Assembly (NCBI GenBank): GCA_017445425.1
Contig: JAFSUF010000092.1
Coordinates: forward strand, 1 to 53,106
DNA length: 53,106 nucleotides
Reading direction: 5' to 3'
Source: Bacteroidales bacterium
GTDB lineage: Bacteria > Bacteroidota > Bacteroidia > Bacteroidales > UBA932
Shown here piece after piece: positions 33,932 to 42,971 of the stretch. Numbering within the stretch: position 1 is the stretch's first letter; every line of letters starts with the position of its first letter. Made by a program: the position numbers and the translations under genes. The notes below the pieces were generated by a model. That model was given only the letters and a program-made list of their open reading frames with translations, was not told the DNA's origin and did not search any database.

Positions 33932-35323
33932 TTAAAGTGTTTTCAAGTATTCGTCTATAGCTGTTTCAAAGGCGTCCCAATAGTTGTACATCCTGATGTG
34001 GCACAAATCGAAAATGAAAAGGCCGCCGCCGGAGGACATCATTGTCTTAACGATATCGGGCATAAGGGCCTCCTGATGGCCGTTGGTGAAGCCGGAGCCA
34101 TTACCGATGTCGGGGCCGACGGCAAAGGGGACATCGCCGCACAGGCGCTTCGCCCCAAGGGTTGCGAAACCCTCCATGGTCCACTCTCCTGTGCCGTGGA
34201 CGCTGGCCGCCCCGGCATACGCACCAAGCAGGATAAAGTCCAGCAGATCGGCAAAACCTGTTTTCTGATAGGCTGAATTGGCCCACTTATATGAGGATTC
34301 GTTCTTGGAAAGGGCATAATTGGGGCTGGTCCAGTTCACGCCGCTGCGGTAATATTCACTGAACCATGCTCCAACGTAGATGCCAAAGCGGACATCCTTT
34401 GAAGTCTTATGTATCTTGTCGGCAGCCTTGGCCACAAAATCATGGATGGTCTTGCAGCGGAAGGTCAGCCAGTGACGCTGAAGGGCATTGGGACTGTCCA
34501 GGAAAACCTGCCCCTGAGGTATCATGGGCCAGGAAGATGGCTCTGTGCCGAGATATTTGGCAAAGGCCTCCTTTGCAGCATCGGTGTAGCCCGCGTCCAG
34601 ACAATTGTCGTCATAGCGGCAGCGGTCCAGCACTATGCCGTCCAGGCCCTCGTAAGAGGCCAGCTCTTCCAGCAGGGTCAGCAGGAATTCCTGTACTTCG
34701 GCATTTGCCGGATCCAGAAACCGGGGGCCGGTGTCGGGGTCGTCCATAGCGTTTGTAAGGCCGCCCTCAAGGTTGTCCACGGAGCACCATGAGCGCAGCG
34801 ACGGCTTGTCATAAACCATCCCTATTTCGCCCAAAGAGGTGCGGTAGCCGCCCACCATGGTATTGATTGCGGCATTGACCCGCAGGCCAGCCTTGTGACC
34901 GGCGGCGATGAATGTCGCCAGATAGTCAAAGGTTGCGGTACGCTCTACCCAGCGGTAGCGCCCGTTTACCCAGGCCGCCACTTTTTTGCACGGCGGAGCC
35001 ACCTTGGAGGCGAACAACACATCCCCGCTGGTAGGACGGACATCCACAATGATGTCGGTAAAGCCCATCTTGGCTATGCGTTCGCAATCCTCGGCTATAT
35101 AGTCGGGATCGTTTGCATAGTACTGGAAGTTGGCTCCGGCGTCAATCCAGACATAGCGCGGCCCGCCCTTAAAATCGGGATTGAACGGCTCCGGGCCGTC
35201 ACCGGGATCAACCTCTCCGCCCTTGTTCCACTCGTCACGCCACTTGAAAGAGTCATCCTCTTTCTGGCAGGCAGCAAGGACAGAAAAAAGGCTCAGAAGA
35301 AGTATCGTCAGATATCTTTTCAT
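33932..35323 (-). CDS. GHL10-like glycoside hydrolase lipoprotein, first copy
   Basis: A 463-residue exported protein with lipobox LAAC (cysteine about residue 19), a linker rich in Asp, Gly and Pro, and then the same barrel as its paralogue: VWIDAGANFQYY, IIVDVRPTSGDVLFASKV, DGIVLDRCRYDDN and GIYVGAWFSEYYRSGVNW. The two copies diverge mainly in the N-terminal linker and in the loops facing the presumed active site. Related YngK-like proteins are thought to act on cell-wall glycans, but none of the family's members in Bacteroidota has a firmly assigned substrate that I can name. It starts 1 base after the phosphodiester glycosidase gene. Confidence 0.85.
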   Translation of the reverse strand: MKRYLTILLLSLFSVLAACQKEDDSFKWRDEWNKGGEVDPGDGPEPFNPDFKGGPRYVWIDAGANFQYYANDPDYIAEDCERIAKMGFTDIIVDVRPTSGDVLFASKVAPPCKKVAAWVNGRYRWVERTATFDYLATFIAAGHKAGLRVNAAINTMVGGYRTSLGEIGMVYDKPSLRSWCSVDNLEGGLTNAMDDPDTGPRFLDPANAEVQEFLLTLLEELASYEGLDGIVLDRCRYDDNCLDAGYTDAAKEAFAKYLGTEPSSWPMIPQGQVFLDSPNALQRHWLTFRCKTIHDFVAKAADKIHKTSKDVRFGIYVGAWFSEYYRSGVNWTSPNYALSKNESSYKWANSAYQKTGFADLLDFILLGAYAGAASVHGTGEWTMEGFATLGAKRLCGDVPFAVGPDIGNGSGFTNGHQEALMPDIVKTMMSSGGGLFIFDLCHIRMYNYWDAFETAIDEYLKTL

Positions 35324-35324
35324 C

Positions 35325-36368
35325 CTATTTTGCTTTGAGTAAGACTACAGATGCGACTGCACGTTGTGCTCCGTCGGAGGGCTTTATGGTCTCCTGATTA
35401 TTTATAATCATGCAACTGGAGCCGCCGCCGTCAAGATTGAGGCCCTCGGTGCAGCCTGTCTCAGCCAAGATTTTTGCCACTTCTTCTGTGGTAAAACCTG
35501 GCACACCCTCTGTCATGTTGCGGCCCTCACACACAAACAGTATCAGACGATTATCCGGTGTGACCCCGATTGCCGTACGGGGGTGACGGCCATCGCACAT
35601 TATCCCTCCCGATCCGTCAAACATCTCTTCTGAATACGTGTTGCGCAACTCACCTCCCTTAAGCAGTACCGGCCCTCCTCCGATTGCGGTCTGTGCTGCA
35701 AATGCGGATGCCTTTGAAGGGAAGTTGGCATTCGGTACCGAAAGAGGTTCATTTTCCCATGAATTGGCTGCGGGAGTATCGTAAAGATAGTGACTGTTGA
35801 CATTGGCGTAATAGGTCCATCCGGCAGCCGGCATACCGTCGGCCTGCCAGAACACTCCCCGCGTAGGGTAATACATCGTGACCCAGTCCTGGGATACATA
35901 ATTGATGTTGACCCCATAGGTACGGCTACCGCTCACCGCCACGCTGGCGCTGTAGCGCTTGCCGCCCTCGGCATAGAAGAATCCTCCGTTGACCATAACC
36001 GGGGCGGGAGATTCCGAGTAGAATTGAGAAGGAGTCCTTAATTCATCCCGGGTGCCCTGCAATTTAGGGTCGTCTATGCTGCGGACATCCCATTGTATCA
36101 TGGACAAATCGGCCACTGCAATATAAGCCACAGCACTCACGCCCTGTAACATCTCCGGACTGCGATATATGGAGAGTCCTTCAGGAAGCCCGGCATATTC
36201 ATCCGTAATATTTTTCCAGCCCTTATCTGCAATAGTGGGATTGGGCTCTACGAATACATCTTCGGGCGCTTCCTTGTCGCTCCATCGCCACTCGGGATAA
36301 TCTGTGCCGGCAGTCCCGTTGCACGCGGCTGCAAGACACATGGAGGCCATGATAAAAAACCGTTTCAT
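35325..36368 (-). CDS. Phosphodiester glycosidase (NAGPA family) lipoprotein
   Basis: A 347-residue exported lipoprotein, lipobox AAAC (cysteine about residue 16). The C-terminal 250 residues match the phosphodiester glycosidase family named after NAGPA, the lysosomal uncovering enzyme that removes GlcNAc from GlcNAc-1-phosphate diesters. Diagnostic segments are APVMVNGGFF, HPRTAIGVTPDNRLILFV, and LNLDGGGSSCM, which hold the active-site Asn/Asp and Gly-rich turn. This is the strongest clue to the substrate of the locus: a glycan with sugar-phosphodiester links. The start is the ATG at 36368, overlapping the DUF5018 stop by ATGA. Confidence 0.9.
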   Translation of the reverse strand: MKRFFIMASMCLAAACNGTAGTDYPEWRWSDKEAPEDVFVEPNPTIADKGWKNITDEYAGLPEGLSIYRSPEMLQGVSAVAYIAVADLSMIQWDVRSIDDPKLQGTRDELRTPSQFYSESPAPVMVNGGFFYAEGGKRYSASVAVSGSRTYGVNINYVSQDWVTMYYPTRGVFWQADGMPAAGWTYYANVNSHYLYDTPAANSWENEPLSVPNANFPSKASAFAAQTAIGGGPVLLKGGELRNTYSEEMFDGSGGIMCDGRHPRTAIGVTPDNRLILFVCEGRNMTEGVPGFTTEEVAKILAETGCTEGLNLDGGGSSCMIINNQETIKPSDGAQRAVASVVLLKAK

Positions 36369-38107
36369 CGCTTGATGCAATCCATACTATAGCCGCCTAT
36401 CATTTGGCTATAATGATCATAATAATAAATATAAAGCATATATCCGTCGGCAGAAGGTGCCAGTATCACATCGCCGCAGGCTCCGTTACCGTCGGCAGCG
36501 CTGCTCTGGTATTCCTGATCGAACATGAACGGTACTGAGAATACCAGCTGGGGGCTGTTATAGACGTTTCCGCTGATGCTGCCGCCGGTGATGTCATAAA
36601 CATAGAGCTGGGGGCCGGGCCACCACTGAGGGAAGTGGGTCGAAACGAACAATGCGAGGTAGCGGGCACTGTTGAACTGCTTGGTATCCAAGTTATTCGG
36701 ATCCACGTTGCCGTTCACGAAGGCTCCGCCGCCGGGGGCGTCTTCTACAGAGCCGTCTCCTTCGCCTATGGATGCGCTGCCTACAGAGAGGTCAGATTTG
36801 AACCAGTAGAGTATATTCTCTGAATACGCTGCGCTGTACCAGCCCATATCCATCTGGGGCGTGCCCGCAACCACGCAGGTAGAGCGGGGTGTGCCGGCTC
36901 CCCAATGGAAGCCGTTGGCGGCGAACAGGTCTATGATTTCGTTAGAGACAACCTCTCCGCCCACAATGTGGATGGCACGGAAGAAGCCGCTGGTGGTGAT
37001 GCCGGATATGCCGGGATAAGTCACGGTGATGACCGCCTCGTCCTTGATGTTGCCTATTACTTTCATCTCCTGCCCTATAGGGAGGCCCATGTCGTTCACG
37101 AACGACAGCAGCAGTTCGGGGGCCGCAGTCACGGACGGGGTCCACCAGATGTTGAAGGTTTCGTCCTTCTGTGCCAGGTTACAGATAAGCAGGTGGTCCT
37201 GCTCGTCAGAGGCTATTGAGCCTGTGGGGGAGGCGCTGCCGATGTTTATGGTACCGCCTGCCGTGGCGACAATCTTGTTGAAATAGCGGGGAGCGCTGCC
37301 GTCGCCCATGTTGACTATGAGCCAGCTGTCCAGCACGCCCATCGATACATTGGCGGGCTCCTTATAGCCGGGCAGGCCGAGACCTGTGGCAGGATCCATA
37401 TTGAAGAGCTTCTCCACGCTGGTCGCGTTTACGCCATAGTCTATCTTCTCGGGCACATTCTTCACCACGAAATAATCCATCTTGGTGACCCCGTCGTCGG
37501 CTGTGACAGTAAAGGTAAACCCTTCGTTATAGTTGTGTGGCTCGGACGGATCGGGCGATATGGTGGCATGTGCCGACACGGAGGCGGTCGCCTTAGCCAC
37601 GGAGAGGTCGTTTGCCGTGATGAGGGAGACTGTTCCCTTGGCCTTGTCTATGATACCGTTCACCATAGGGTGCTGCAGCGTAAAGCTGATCATCTCGCAC
37701 TTGGAAGATTTGACCCTTTCGCCGGTTATGATGATATCCCTTTTCGCTCCGGTGGCATCGGTGTATTTAAAATGATTTTCTTCAGTGAGGTCCAGTATTG
37801 TCAGCGGCGGCTCTATTATGCAGTTGGGCTGCAAGGTCGCCCTGACGCGCACCTTGGTCATATATGGTGTAGTGATGTCGTCGGATGCTTCGGGGAAATA
37901 CCACGGGATGGGAATTACATAGCGGTCCATCTCGGGGTCTGAAATCTCCAGACGACCCATCTCCTGGTCCACATAAGGGCCAAAGGTGAAATACGCCGCC
38001 AAAGAGGTGATTCCCTGCCTTTCTGCAGTGGGGAGCACATATTCCGGTTTATGACAACCCGTCAGAAGCAGAGCGGCGGATACCAGTGTATATAATAATC
38101 TTTTCAT
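36365..38107 (-). CDS. DUF5018 surface lipoprotein
   Basis: A 580-residue lipoprotein with lipobox LTGC (cysteine about residue 18). The N-terminal region has strands of DUF5018 type (ITSLAAYFTFGPYVD, MDRYVIPIPWYF), a domain found next to SusD in many Bacteroidales. A second Ig-like part (NYNEGFTFTVTADDGVTKMDYFVV) precedes a beta-rich region with WxP motifs and the ending GDVILAPSADGYMLYIYYYD, similar to the BACON protein. This placement is where SusE/SusF-like glycan-binding proteins usually sit. The ATG at 38107 is two bases after the SusD stop; an ATG 12 bases earlier is also in frame. Confidence 0.85.
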   Translation of the reverse strand: MKRLLYTLVSAALLLTGCHKPEYVLPTAERQGITSLAAYFTFGPYVDQEMGRLEISDPEMDRYVIPIPWYFPEASDDITTPYMTKVRVRATLQPNCIIEPPLTILDLTEENHFKYTDATGAKRDIIITGERVKSSKCEMISFTLQHPMVNGIIDKAKGTVSLITANDLSVAKATASVSAHATISPDPSEPHNYNEGFTFTVTADDGVTKMDYFVVKNVPEKIDYGVNATSVEKLFNMDPATGLGLPGYKEPANVSMGVLDSWLIVNMGDGSAPRYFNKIVATAGGTINIGSASPTGSIASDEQDHLLICNLAQKDETFNIWWTPSVTAAPELLLSFVNDMGLPIGQEMKVIGNIKDEAVITVTYPGISGITTSGFFRAIHIVGGEVVSNEIIDLFAANGFHWGAGTPRSTCVVAGTPQMDMGWYSAAYSENILYWFKSDLSVGSASIGEGDGSVEDAPGGGAFVNGNVDPNNLDTKQFNSARYLALFVSTHFPQWWPGPQLYVYDITGGSISGNVYNSPQLVFSVPFMFDQEYQSSAADGNGACGDVILAPSADGYMLYIYYYDHYSQMIGGYSMDCIKR

Positions 38108-38109
38108 AA

Positions 38110-39756
38110 TTACCTCCATTCAGGATATTGTTCTACAAGGGCGTTTGAACTCAGTTCGCTCTCCGGCATAGGGAAGCGATACATCTTTGAGGGGAAGTTA
38201 CGGTCCTGATCGTCCACTGAAACATAGGTGTAGAGATACTGGCCGTCAACTGCGGTGGGTTCTATCTTGAGGCCGTGGACCTGATAACCGTTGAGCCCGA
38301 CGGGATATGCCTCCGCGGCCTCCTTCCAGCGGCGCAAGTCCCAGTACCAGAGGCCTTCGTATGCAAGCTCTATGCGCCGCTCCTGGCGGATTGCCTGCCA
38401 GAGTGCATCTCCGCTCTTATCGGAATAGGGCAAGCCGACTCTGGAACGGATAGCCTTGACAGCCGCATTGGCGCCGGCGGGGTCATTGCTGCGGTAGCAA
38501 GCCTCGGCCTTGTTGAGCAGAGCCTCACCATAGCGAAGCACTACAAAGTGCTGGATGCTCTGGGTACGCTCCGCCAAGTCGTGGTTTTCGTCCACAAACT
38601 TACGCAGGTAATAACCGGTGGTGGTGCGGCCCTGCGGCTGGGGTTCCTTGTTCCACTGGCACCAACCGTCCACACCGCCCACAAAAGGCTCTATCTTGCG
38701 CTCCTTCCAGTTTGCTCCGTTATAGAGAATGGTAGCCTGGAACCGGGGCTCCAGCTGCTTGTAGGGTGGTTCGGCAGTGGTGGAAGTGTGCCATGGGCTC
38801 CAGTCGGGAAATCCGCCCGTAGAGAGTTCATAGCTCTCAACCATCTCCTGCGTGGGAGTGCCGTAGCCGCCACCCTGCTGGTCCACCAGCTTGTAGTCGC
38901 CGCCGGGAGTATAGTAGTAATCGAAACTATGATATACAGCATCGCTGTAAGAGAAGTTATACTGCAGTATCGACTCCTGGTTGCCGGACACGGTAAATAC
39001 GCTTGCATAGTCGTCTGCCAAACCGTAGCCGAGTCCTTCCAGTGTCTCTACCGCAGCTATCACCTCGTTCCAGCGCTCTGCGTAGAGCATGCTGCGGGCA
39101 ATGAGGGCATTGGCAGCGCCATTGTCAAGACGGCCCCGGGCGGCAGCCTTTGCAGGGAGATTGTCTGCGGAAAACTGCAGGTCGGCCAGCACAAAATCCC
39201 ATCCGGCTTCTTCGCTGGAGAGAGCCTTGTCGATTTCGATTTTAGTGAGGTCTTCGTCGTATATGATCACCTCTTTGTATCGCTTCATCAGCTCGAAATA
39301 GAGCCATCCGCGCATCAGCCTGAGTTCCGCCATAAGGCGGGTCTGATCCGCTGCCGGCAGGCCGCTTCCAAGGGATTTCAGATTGCTGATAGCCTCGTTG
39401 GTGCGGCGGACTGCACCATAGAGCGTACCCCAGCAGCCCAGATAGACCGACACGAAGTTGCTGGTGAGATCGGCTCCGCCATAAGCCACCCGACTGGGAA
39501 TATATGCATATGCAAAGTTATTGTAGGAGCCATATTTCATCTGGTCGGTGAAAGCTTCCGTCATGCCTACCTGGCTGGGCCAGTTGGCAAAGATGTCGTA
39601 TGTATAAGAGTACACGCTGTTGACGGCATACTCTGCGCTTTCTGTGGTAGCCCACATCACCTTGTCTGAGATGCTGTCACGCGGAGTCATATCCAGAAAA
39701 CCGTTGCATGCTGCCAGAACGCAGCTAAGAGAAAGGGTAATGATTATCTTTTTCAT
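38110..39756 (-). CDS. SusD/RagB family nutrient-binding lipoprotein
   Basis: A 548-residue outer-membrane lipoprotein, lipobox LAAC (cysteine about residue 17). The mature N-terminus NGFLDMTPRDSISDKVMW is the SusD signature, followed by TPR-like helices (AELRLMRGWLYFELMKRY, GDVLFNKAEA-like RYGEALLNKAEAC) and the C-terminal IRQERRIELAYEGLWYWDLRRW. SusD caps the SusC barrel and binds the glycan before import. It is 13 nt downstream of the SusC gene. Confidence 0.96.
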   Translation of the reverse strand: MKKIIITLSLSCVLAACNGFLDMTPRDSISDKVMWATTESAEYAVNSVYSYTYDIFANWPSQVGMTEAFTDQMKYGSYNNFAYAYIPSRVAYGGADLTSNFVSVYLGCWGTLYGAVRRTNEAISNLKSLGSGLPAADQTRLMAELRLMRGWLYFELMKRYKEVIIYDEDLTKIEIDKALSSEEAGWDFVLADLQFSADNLPAKAAARGRLDNGAANALIARSMLYAERWNEVIAAVETLEGLGYGLADDYASVFTVSGNQESILQYNFSYSDAVYHSFDYYYTPGGDYKLVDQQGGGYGTPTQEMVESYELSTGGFPDWSPWHTSTTAEPPYKQLEPRFQATILYNGANWKERKIEPFVGGVDGWCQWNKEPQPQGRTTTGYYLRKFVDENHDLAERTQSIQHFVVLRYGEALLNKAEACYRSNDPAGANAAVKAIRSRVGLPYSDKSGDALWQAIRQERRIELAYEGLWYWDLRRWKEAAEAYPVGLNGYQVHGLKIEPTAVDGQYLYTYVSVDDQDRNFPSKMYRFPMPESELSSNALVEQYPEWR

Positions 39757-39769
39757 AAGGCATCCTGGT

Positions 39770-42700
39770 TTATAAGGTTATTGTAATACCGCCCATCAGG
39801 TTGCGCTGCTGGGGATAATATCCGTTGTTCACGCCCGGAGACTCGGGGTCGATGCCTTCGGGCAGACCGTCGAGAGTGAAAATGTTGTTACCTTCAACAA
39901 ATATCCTCAGGGTCTCTACGCTGAATTTGCGGGTGAACGACTGGGGAAGCGTATATCCGAGTCTGGCGGTCTTCAGGCGGACGTATTTGCCGTCTTTCCA
40001 CCAGAAGCTGGAGTTAAGGCCGTTGTGCCCGCCGTGGCCGGTGTTGCCGAGAGTGAGGCGCGGGAAGATTCCGTCCGGATTGTCCAGACTGTAGGCGTTC
40101 TCTACCAGGAAGAGAGGGGAATTGCCTCCTTCCTTGAAGGTGCGGGTCCATACGGTGTTGTCGTCGTTGCCATTATAATAGTTACCAAGCATAGAAACCT
40201 GGAACAGGGCGCCGCCGGTAAACTGCAAATTCATGTCGAATCCGTTCCAAGTTGCGTTTACGTTCAGGCCGAAGGTCAGTTCGGGGCGGTTGCTCTTGCC
40301 AAAGATGCCTCGGTCTCCGGTCCAGTCTATCACGCCGTCGCCATTGAGGTCGGTGTATTTGATATCACCGATGTTGGGGCGGGAGTTGCCGTACCAGGCC
40401 GAGTTGTCTATCTCCTCCTCTGAGCGGTAAAGACCCTCTGCCAGCCAGCCGTCTATGGCGCCATAGGTGGTGCCGGTCACCTTCTGCCACTCTGCTATGT
40501 TGGGGTTGTCGTTATACTTGAGCCAGCGTGTCTTGGAGTATGTCATTGTCCCGGCCAACTCGTAGAAGAAGGGCCGGCCGCCCAAGTCAAAGTGGTTGCG
40601 ATGGGTTATGAGCACATCGATACCCTTGGCGTCGATTGCATTGCCGTTGACGTAGGTGGGGAAATAACCGCCCATCGAATCGGGATGGCCGCCTCCATTA
40701 TAAGAGAGGATATCGTAGGTGTAGTTGTAAAAGGCGTCAATCTCGCCGCCCAGAAGCCCGTTCCACAGCGAAAAGTCAAATCCGGCATTGTAGGAAAGGG
40801 TTTTCTCCCAGGTGAGGTCCTTGTTGGGGATTCCAGAGGTGTAGTATGCCGGAGTTCCGGCACCTCCGGTGTAAACCACCTTGCCACCGTCTGCATATTT
40901 ACTCAGGAACATGTAGGGGCTCACCCCGTCGTTGCCCAGCAGGCCCACGGAAGCGCGCAGTTTGAGGTTGTCAAGGGCGGAGAACCCACTCATAAAGTCC
41001 TCTTTTGACATATTCCAGCCCACTGAAGCGGAGGGGAAGAAACCCCAGCGGGTATTCAGCATCCCGGCAAACTTGTACGATCCGTCGTAGCGGCCGGTGA
41101 ACTCTGCCAGATACTTCTCGTCGTAGTTATAGCGGAGACGACCCACGAAGCCGACGCTGCGGGAAGCATCGCTGGAACCGGCCACCGGATCGGCAGTGGG
41201 AGTACCGTTGTCGAGTTCCGGCAGCAGGGCGAAAGGCAGGTTGCGGACATAGGCGCTCATGTTGTTGTACTGGTAGTCACGTACCTCAGCCAGCGCCAGA
41301 GCCTCTACATTGTGCTTGTCAAATGAATTTATGTAGGAGATGCTGGCTTGACCGGTGATGGACTGCGAATAGGCGGCGCCTTCGCCCAGTTTGATGCCGT
41401 TGGCAGTGCCGTTGACATCCACCATAGGAGTTGTCCAGCTCCATGTGCCGTCTGCCTGCTTGCGGCGGACGATTACATAATAGGGGGTGTCAAGATTCTT
41501 GTTGTAGGTATTGCGCCAGTCATAGGATCCGCTCACCTTTGCCTGCAGACCCTTGACCCAGGGGATATCCCAGGTGAGACCGGCGTTCAGGGTGCCGATA
41601 AAGCCGTTCGTCTTTTTGGAACCCGACTGATAGAGCGCCGCCAGCGGGCTGTAGGGATAAGCCTGGTTGGTGGCGATGGAACCGGTGTAGTATCCGTCGT
41701 ACATTTCGGGGAGATATGGGTGGATTCCGATTACCTGATGCGCCACGGAGAACCAGCCTACCTCGTAGGTCGCTCCCGACTCGGAGCCGTCGGAACCGCC
41801 CGAGAGGAAACGGGGTGTTTCGCGACGGGACACAACTCCGCTAAGACCTGCATTGAAGAGCAGATTCTTGGCAAGGCGGGTCTCTATATTGGTGCGGACA
41901 TTGTATCTGTAGAAATTATACCCATCTACATTACCTTTCTGGCCAAGGTAGCCGGCAGACACGAAATATTTGGTGTTGTCGCTTCCGCCCTGAACCGTGA
42001 TATTGTGCTTTGAGGTGCGGCCCGTTCCGAAAACTTTCTTGATATAATCCACGTTGTCCCAGCCGTCAGTAGGGTCGCCGTTGAGCATCGCCTCCACGTT
42101 GGCCAGTGTGAAATAGGGCTCATATTCAGCCTCGGAAGCTATGGCTCCGCTGGCCAACTGATCCATCTCCTGTGCCAGATTATAATAATAGGCGAACTGA
42201 GGGCCGTTCATGAACTTGGGGAAGTTGGCGTTCATTGAAACACCCGTCGAGCCGTTGTAGGTGATGGTAGGGGTTCCCTTTGCGCCGCGGCGGGTGGTGA
42301 TGATGATAACACCGCCGGCCGCCTTAAGGCCATATACGGCGGCGGAGGCACCGTCCTTAAGAACCGAGACGCTCTCGATGTCGGCCGGGTCGATGTCGTT
42401 GATATTGTCCACGGGGAATCCGTCCACAACATAAGCGGCGCCATAGACAGAACCGCGGATACGGAGCGCAGCCTGGTCCAGACCCGGCTCTCCGGATTCC
42501 TGTACAGAGGATATACCCGGCAGTTTACCCGCCAGCACCTGCGATACATTGGTGGCCGGGGCCTTGAGCAATTCTTCTCCCTTGATGGCGGATACGGCGG
42601 CCGTCATAGTCTCTTTCCTGACAGTACCGTAACCGACCACCACCGTCTCCTCAAGAAAGAGCGAATCCTCTTTCATCTTTACATTCAGCGAACTTTGACC

Positions 42701-42961
42701 GCTGTATGTACGCTCTTCGGTGGCAAGTCCAAGACAGAAGAACTCTATTACATTCCCTTCGGATACCCTGAGCGAGTATGAACCGTCGGCGCCTGTCACG
42801 GTGCCGTTGGAAGTACCCTTTACCATCACCGTGACTCCGGCGAGCGGCTGGCCATCCGAATCGGTAACTTTGCCCGAGAGTCTCGTCTGGGCAAAAACGG
42901 ATGCCGTGGCAATCAGAATCATCGCCACAACAAGCGTCAAGAGTCGGAATAATTTCTTCAT
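39770..42961 (-). CDS. SusC/RagA family TonB-linked outer-membrane transporter
   Basis: A 1063-residue outer-membrane transporter. A signal peptide (residues 1-24) is followed by a carboxypeptidase-D-like domain (LSGKVTDSDGQPLAGVTVMV), a TonB-dependent plug (VVVGYGTVRKETMTAAVSAI, then GAAYVVDGFPVDNINDIDP and KAAGGVIIITTRRG), and a 22-strand barrel ending ...ITL. The plug and box motifs are complete, so it should import oligomers with energy from TonB. It is 10 nt after the AGE epimerase gene. Confidence 0.97.
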   Translation of the reverse strand: MKKLFRLLTLVVAMILIATASVFAQTRLSGKVTDSDGQPLAGVTVMVKGTSNGTVTGADGSYSLRVSEGNVIEFFCLGLATEERTYSGQSSLNVKMKEDSLFLEETVVVGYGTVRKETMTAAVSAIKGEELLKAPATNVSQVLAGKLPGISSVQESGEPGLDQAALRIRGSVYGAAYVVDGFPVDNINDIDPADIESVSVLKDGASAAVYGLKAAGGVIIITTRRGAKGTPTITYNGSTGVSMNANFPKFMNGPQFAYYYNLAQEMDQLASGAIASEAEYEPYFTLANVEAMLNGDPTDGWDNVDYIKKVFGTGRTSKHNITVQGGSDNTKYFVSAGYLGQKGNVDGYNFYRYNVRTNIETRLAKNLLFNAGLSGVVSRRETPRFLSGGSDGSESGATYEVGWFSVAHQVIGIHPYLPEMYDGYYTGSIATNQAYPYSPLAALYQSGSKKTNGFIGTLNAGLTWDIPWVKGLQAKVSGSYDWRNTYNKNLDTPYYVIVRRKQADGTWSWTTPMVDVNGTANGIKLGEGAAYSQSITGQASISYINSFDKHNVEALALAEVRDYQYNNMSAYVRNLPFALLPELDNGTPTADPVAGSSDASRSVGFVGRLRYNYDEKYLAEFTGRYDGSYKFAGMLNTRWGFFPSASVGWNMSKEDFMSGFSALDNLKLRASVGLLGNDGVSPYMFLSKYADGGKVVYTGGAGTPAYYTSGIPNKDLTWEKTLSYNAGFDFSLWNGLLGGEIDAFYNYTYDILSYNGGGHPDSMGGYFPTYVNGNAIDAKGIDVLITHRNHFDLGGRPFFYELAGTMTYSKTRWLKYNDNPNIAEWQKVTGTTYGAIDGWLAEGLYRSEEEIDNSAWYGNSRPNIGDIKYTDLNGDGVIDWTGDRGIFGKSNRPELTFGLNVNATWNGFDMNLQFTGGALFQVSMLGNYYNGNDDNTVWTRTFKEGGNSPLFLVENAYSLDNPDGIFPRLTLGNTGHGGHNGLNSSFWWKDGKYVRLKTARLGYTLPQSFTRKFSVETLRIFVEGNNIFTLDGLPEGIDPESPGVNNGYYPQQRNLMGGITITL

Positions 42962-42971
42962 CAGTATTATA

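Noticed and set aside
38107-38119. GGAGGTAATTATG resembling a strong Shine-Dalgarno site for the DUF5018 gene
   Set aside because: Bacteroidota make little use of such sites and the sequence is also the end of the SusD reading frame; it was not used as evidence beyond choosing the start.
38275-39669. Plus-strand open frame of 464 codons opposite SusD
   Set aside because: Antisense to a clear SusD gene; no recognisable motif.
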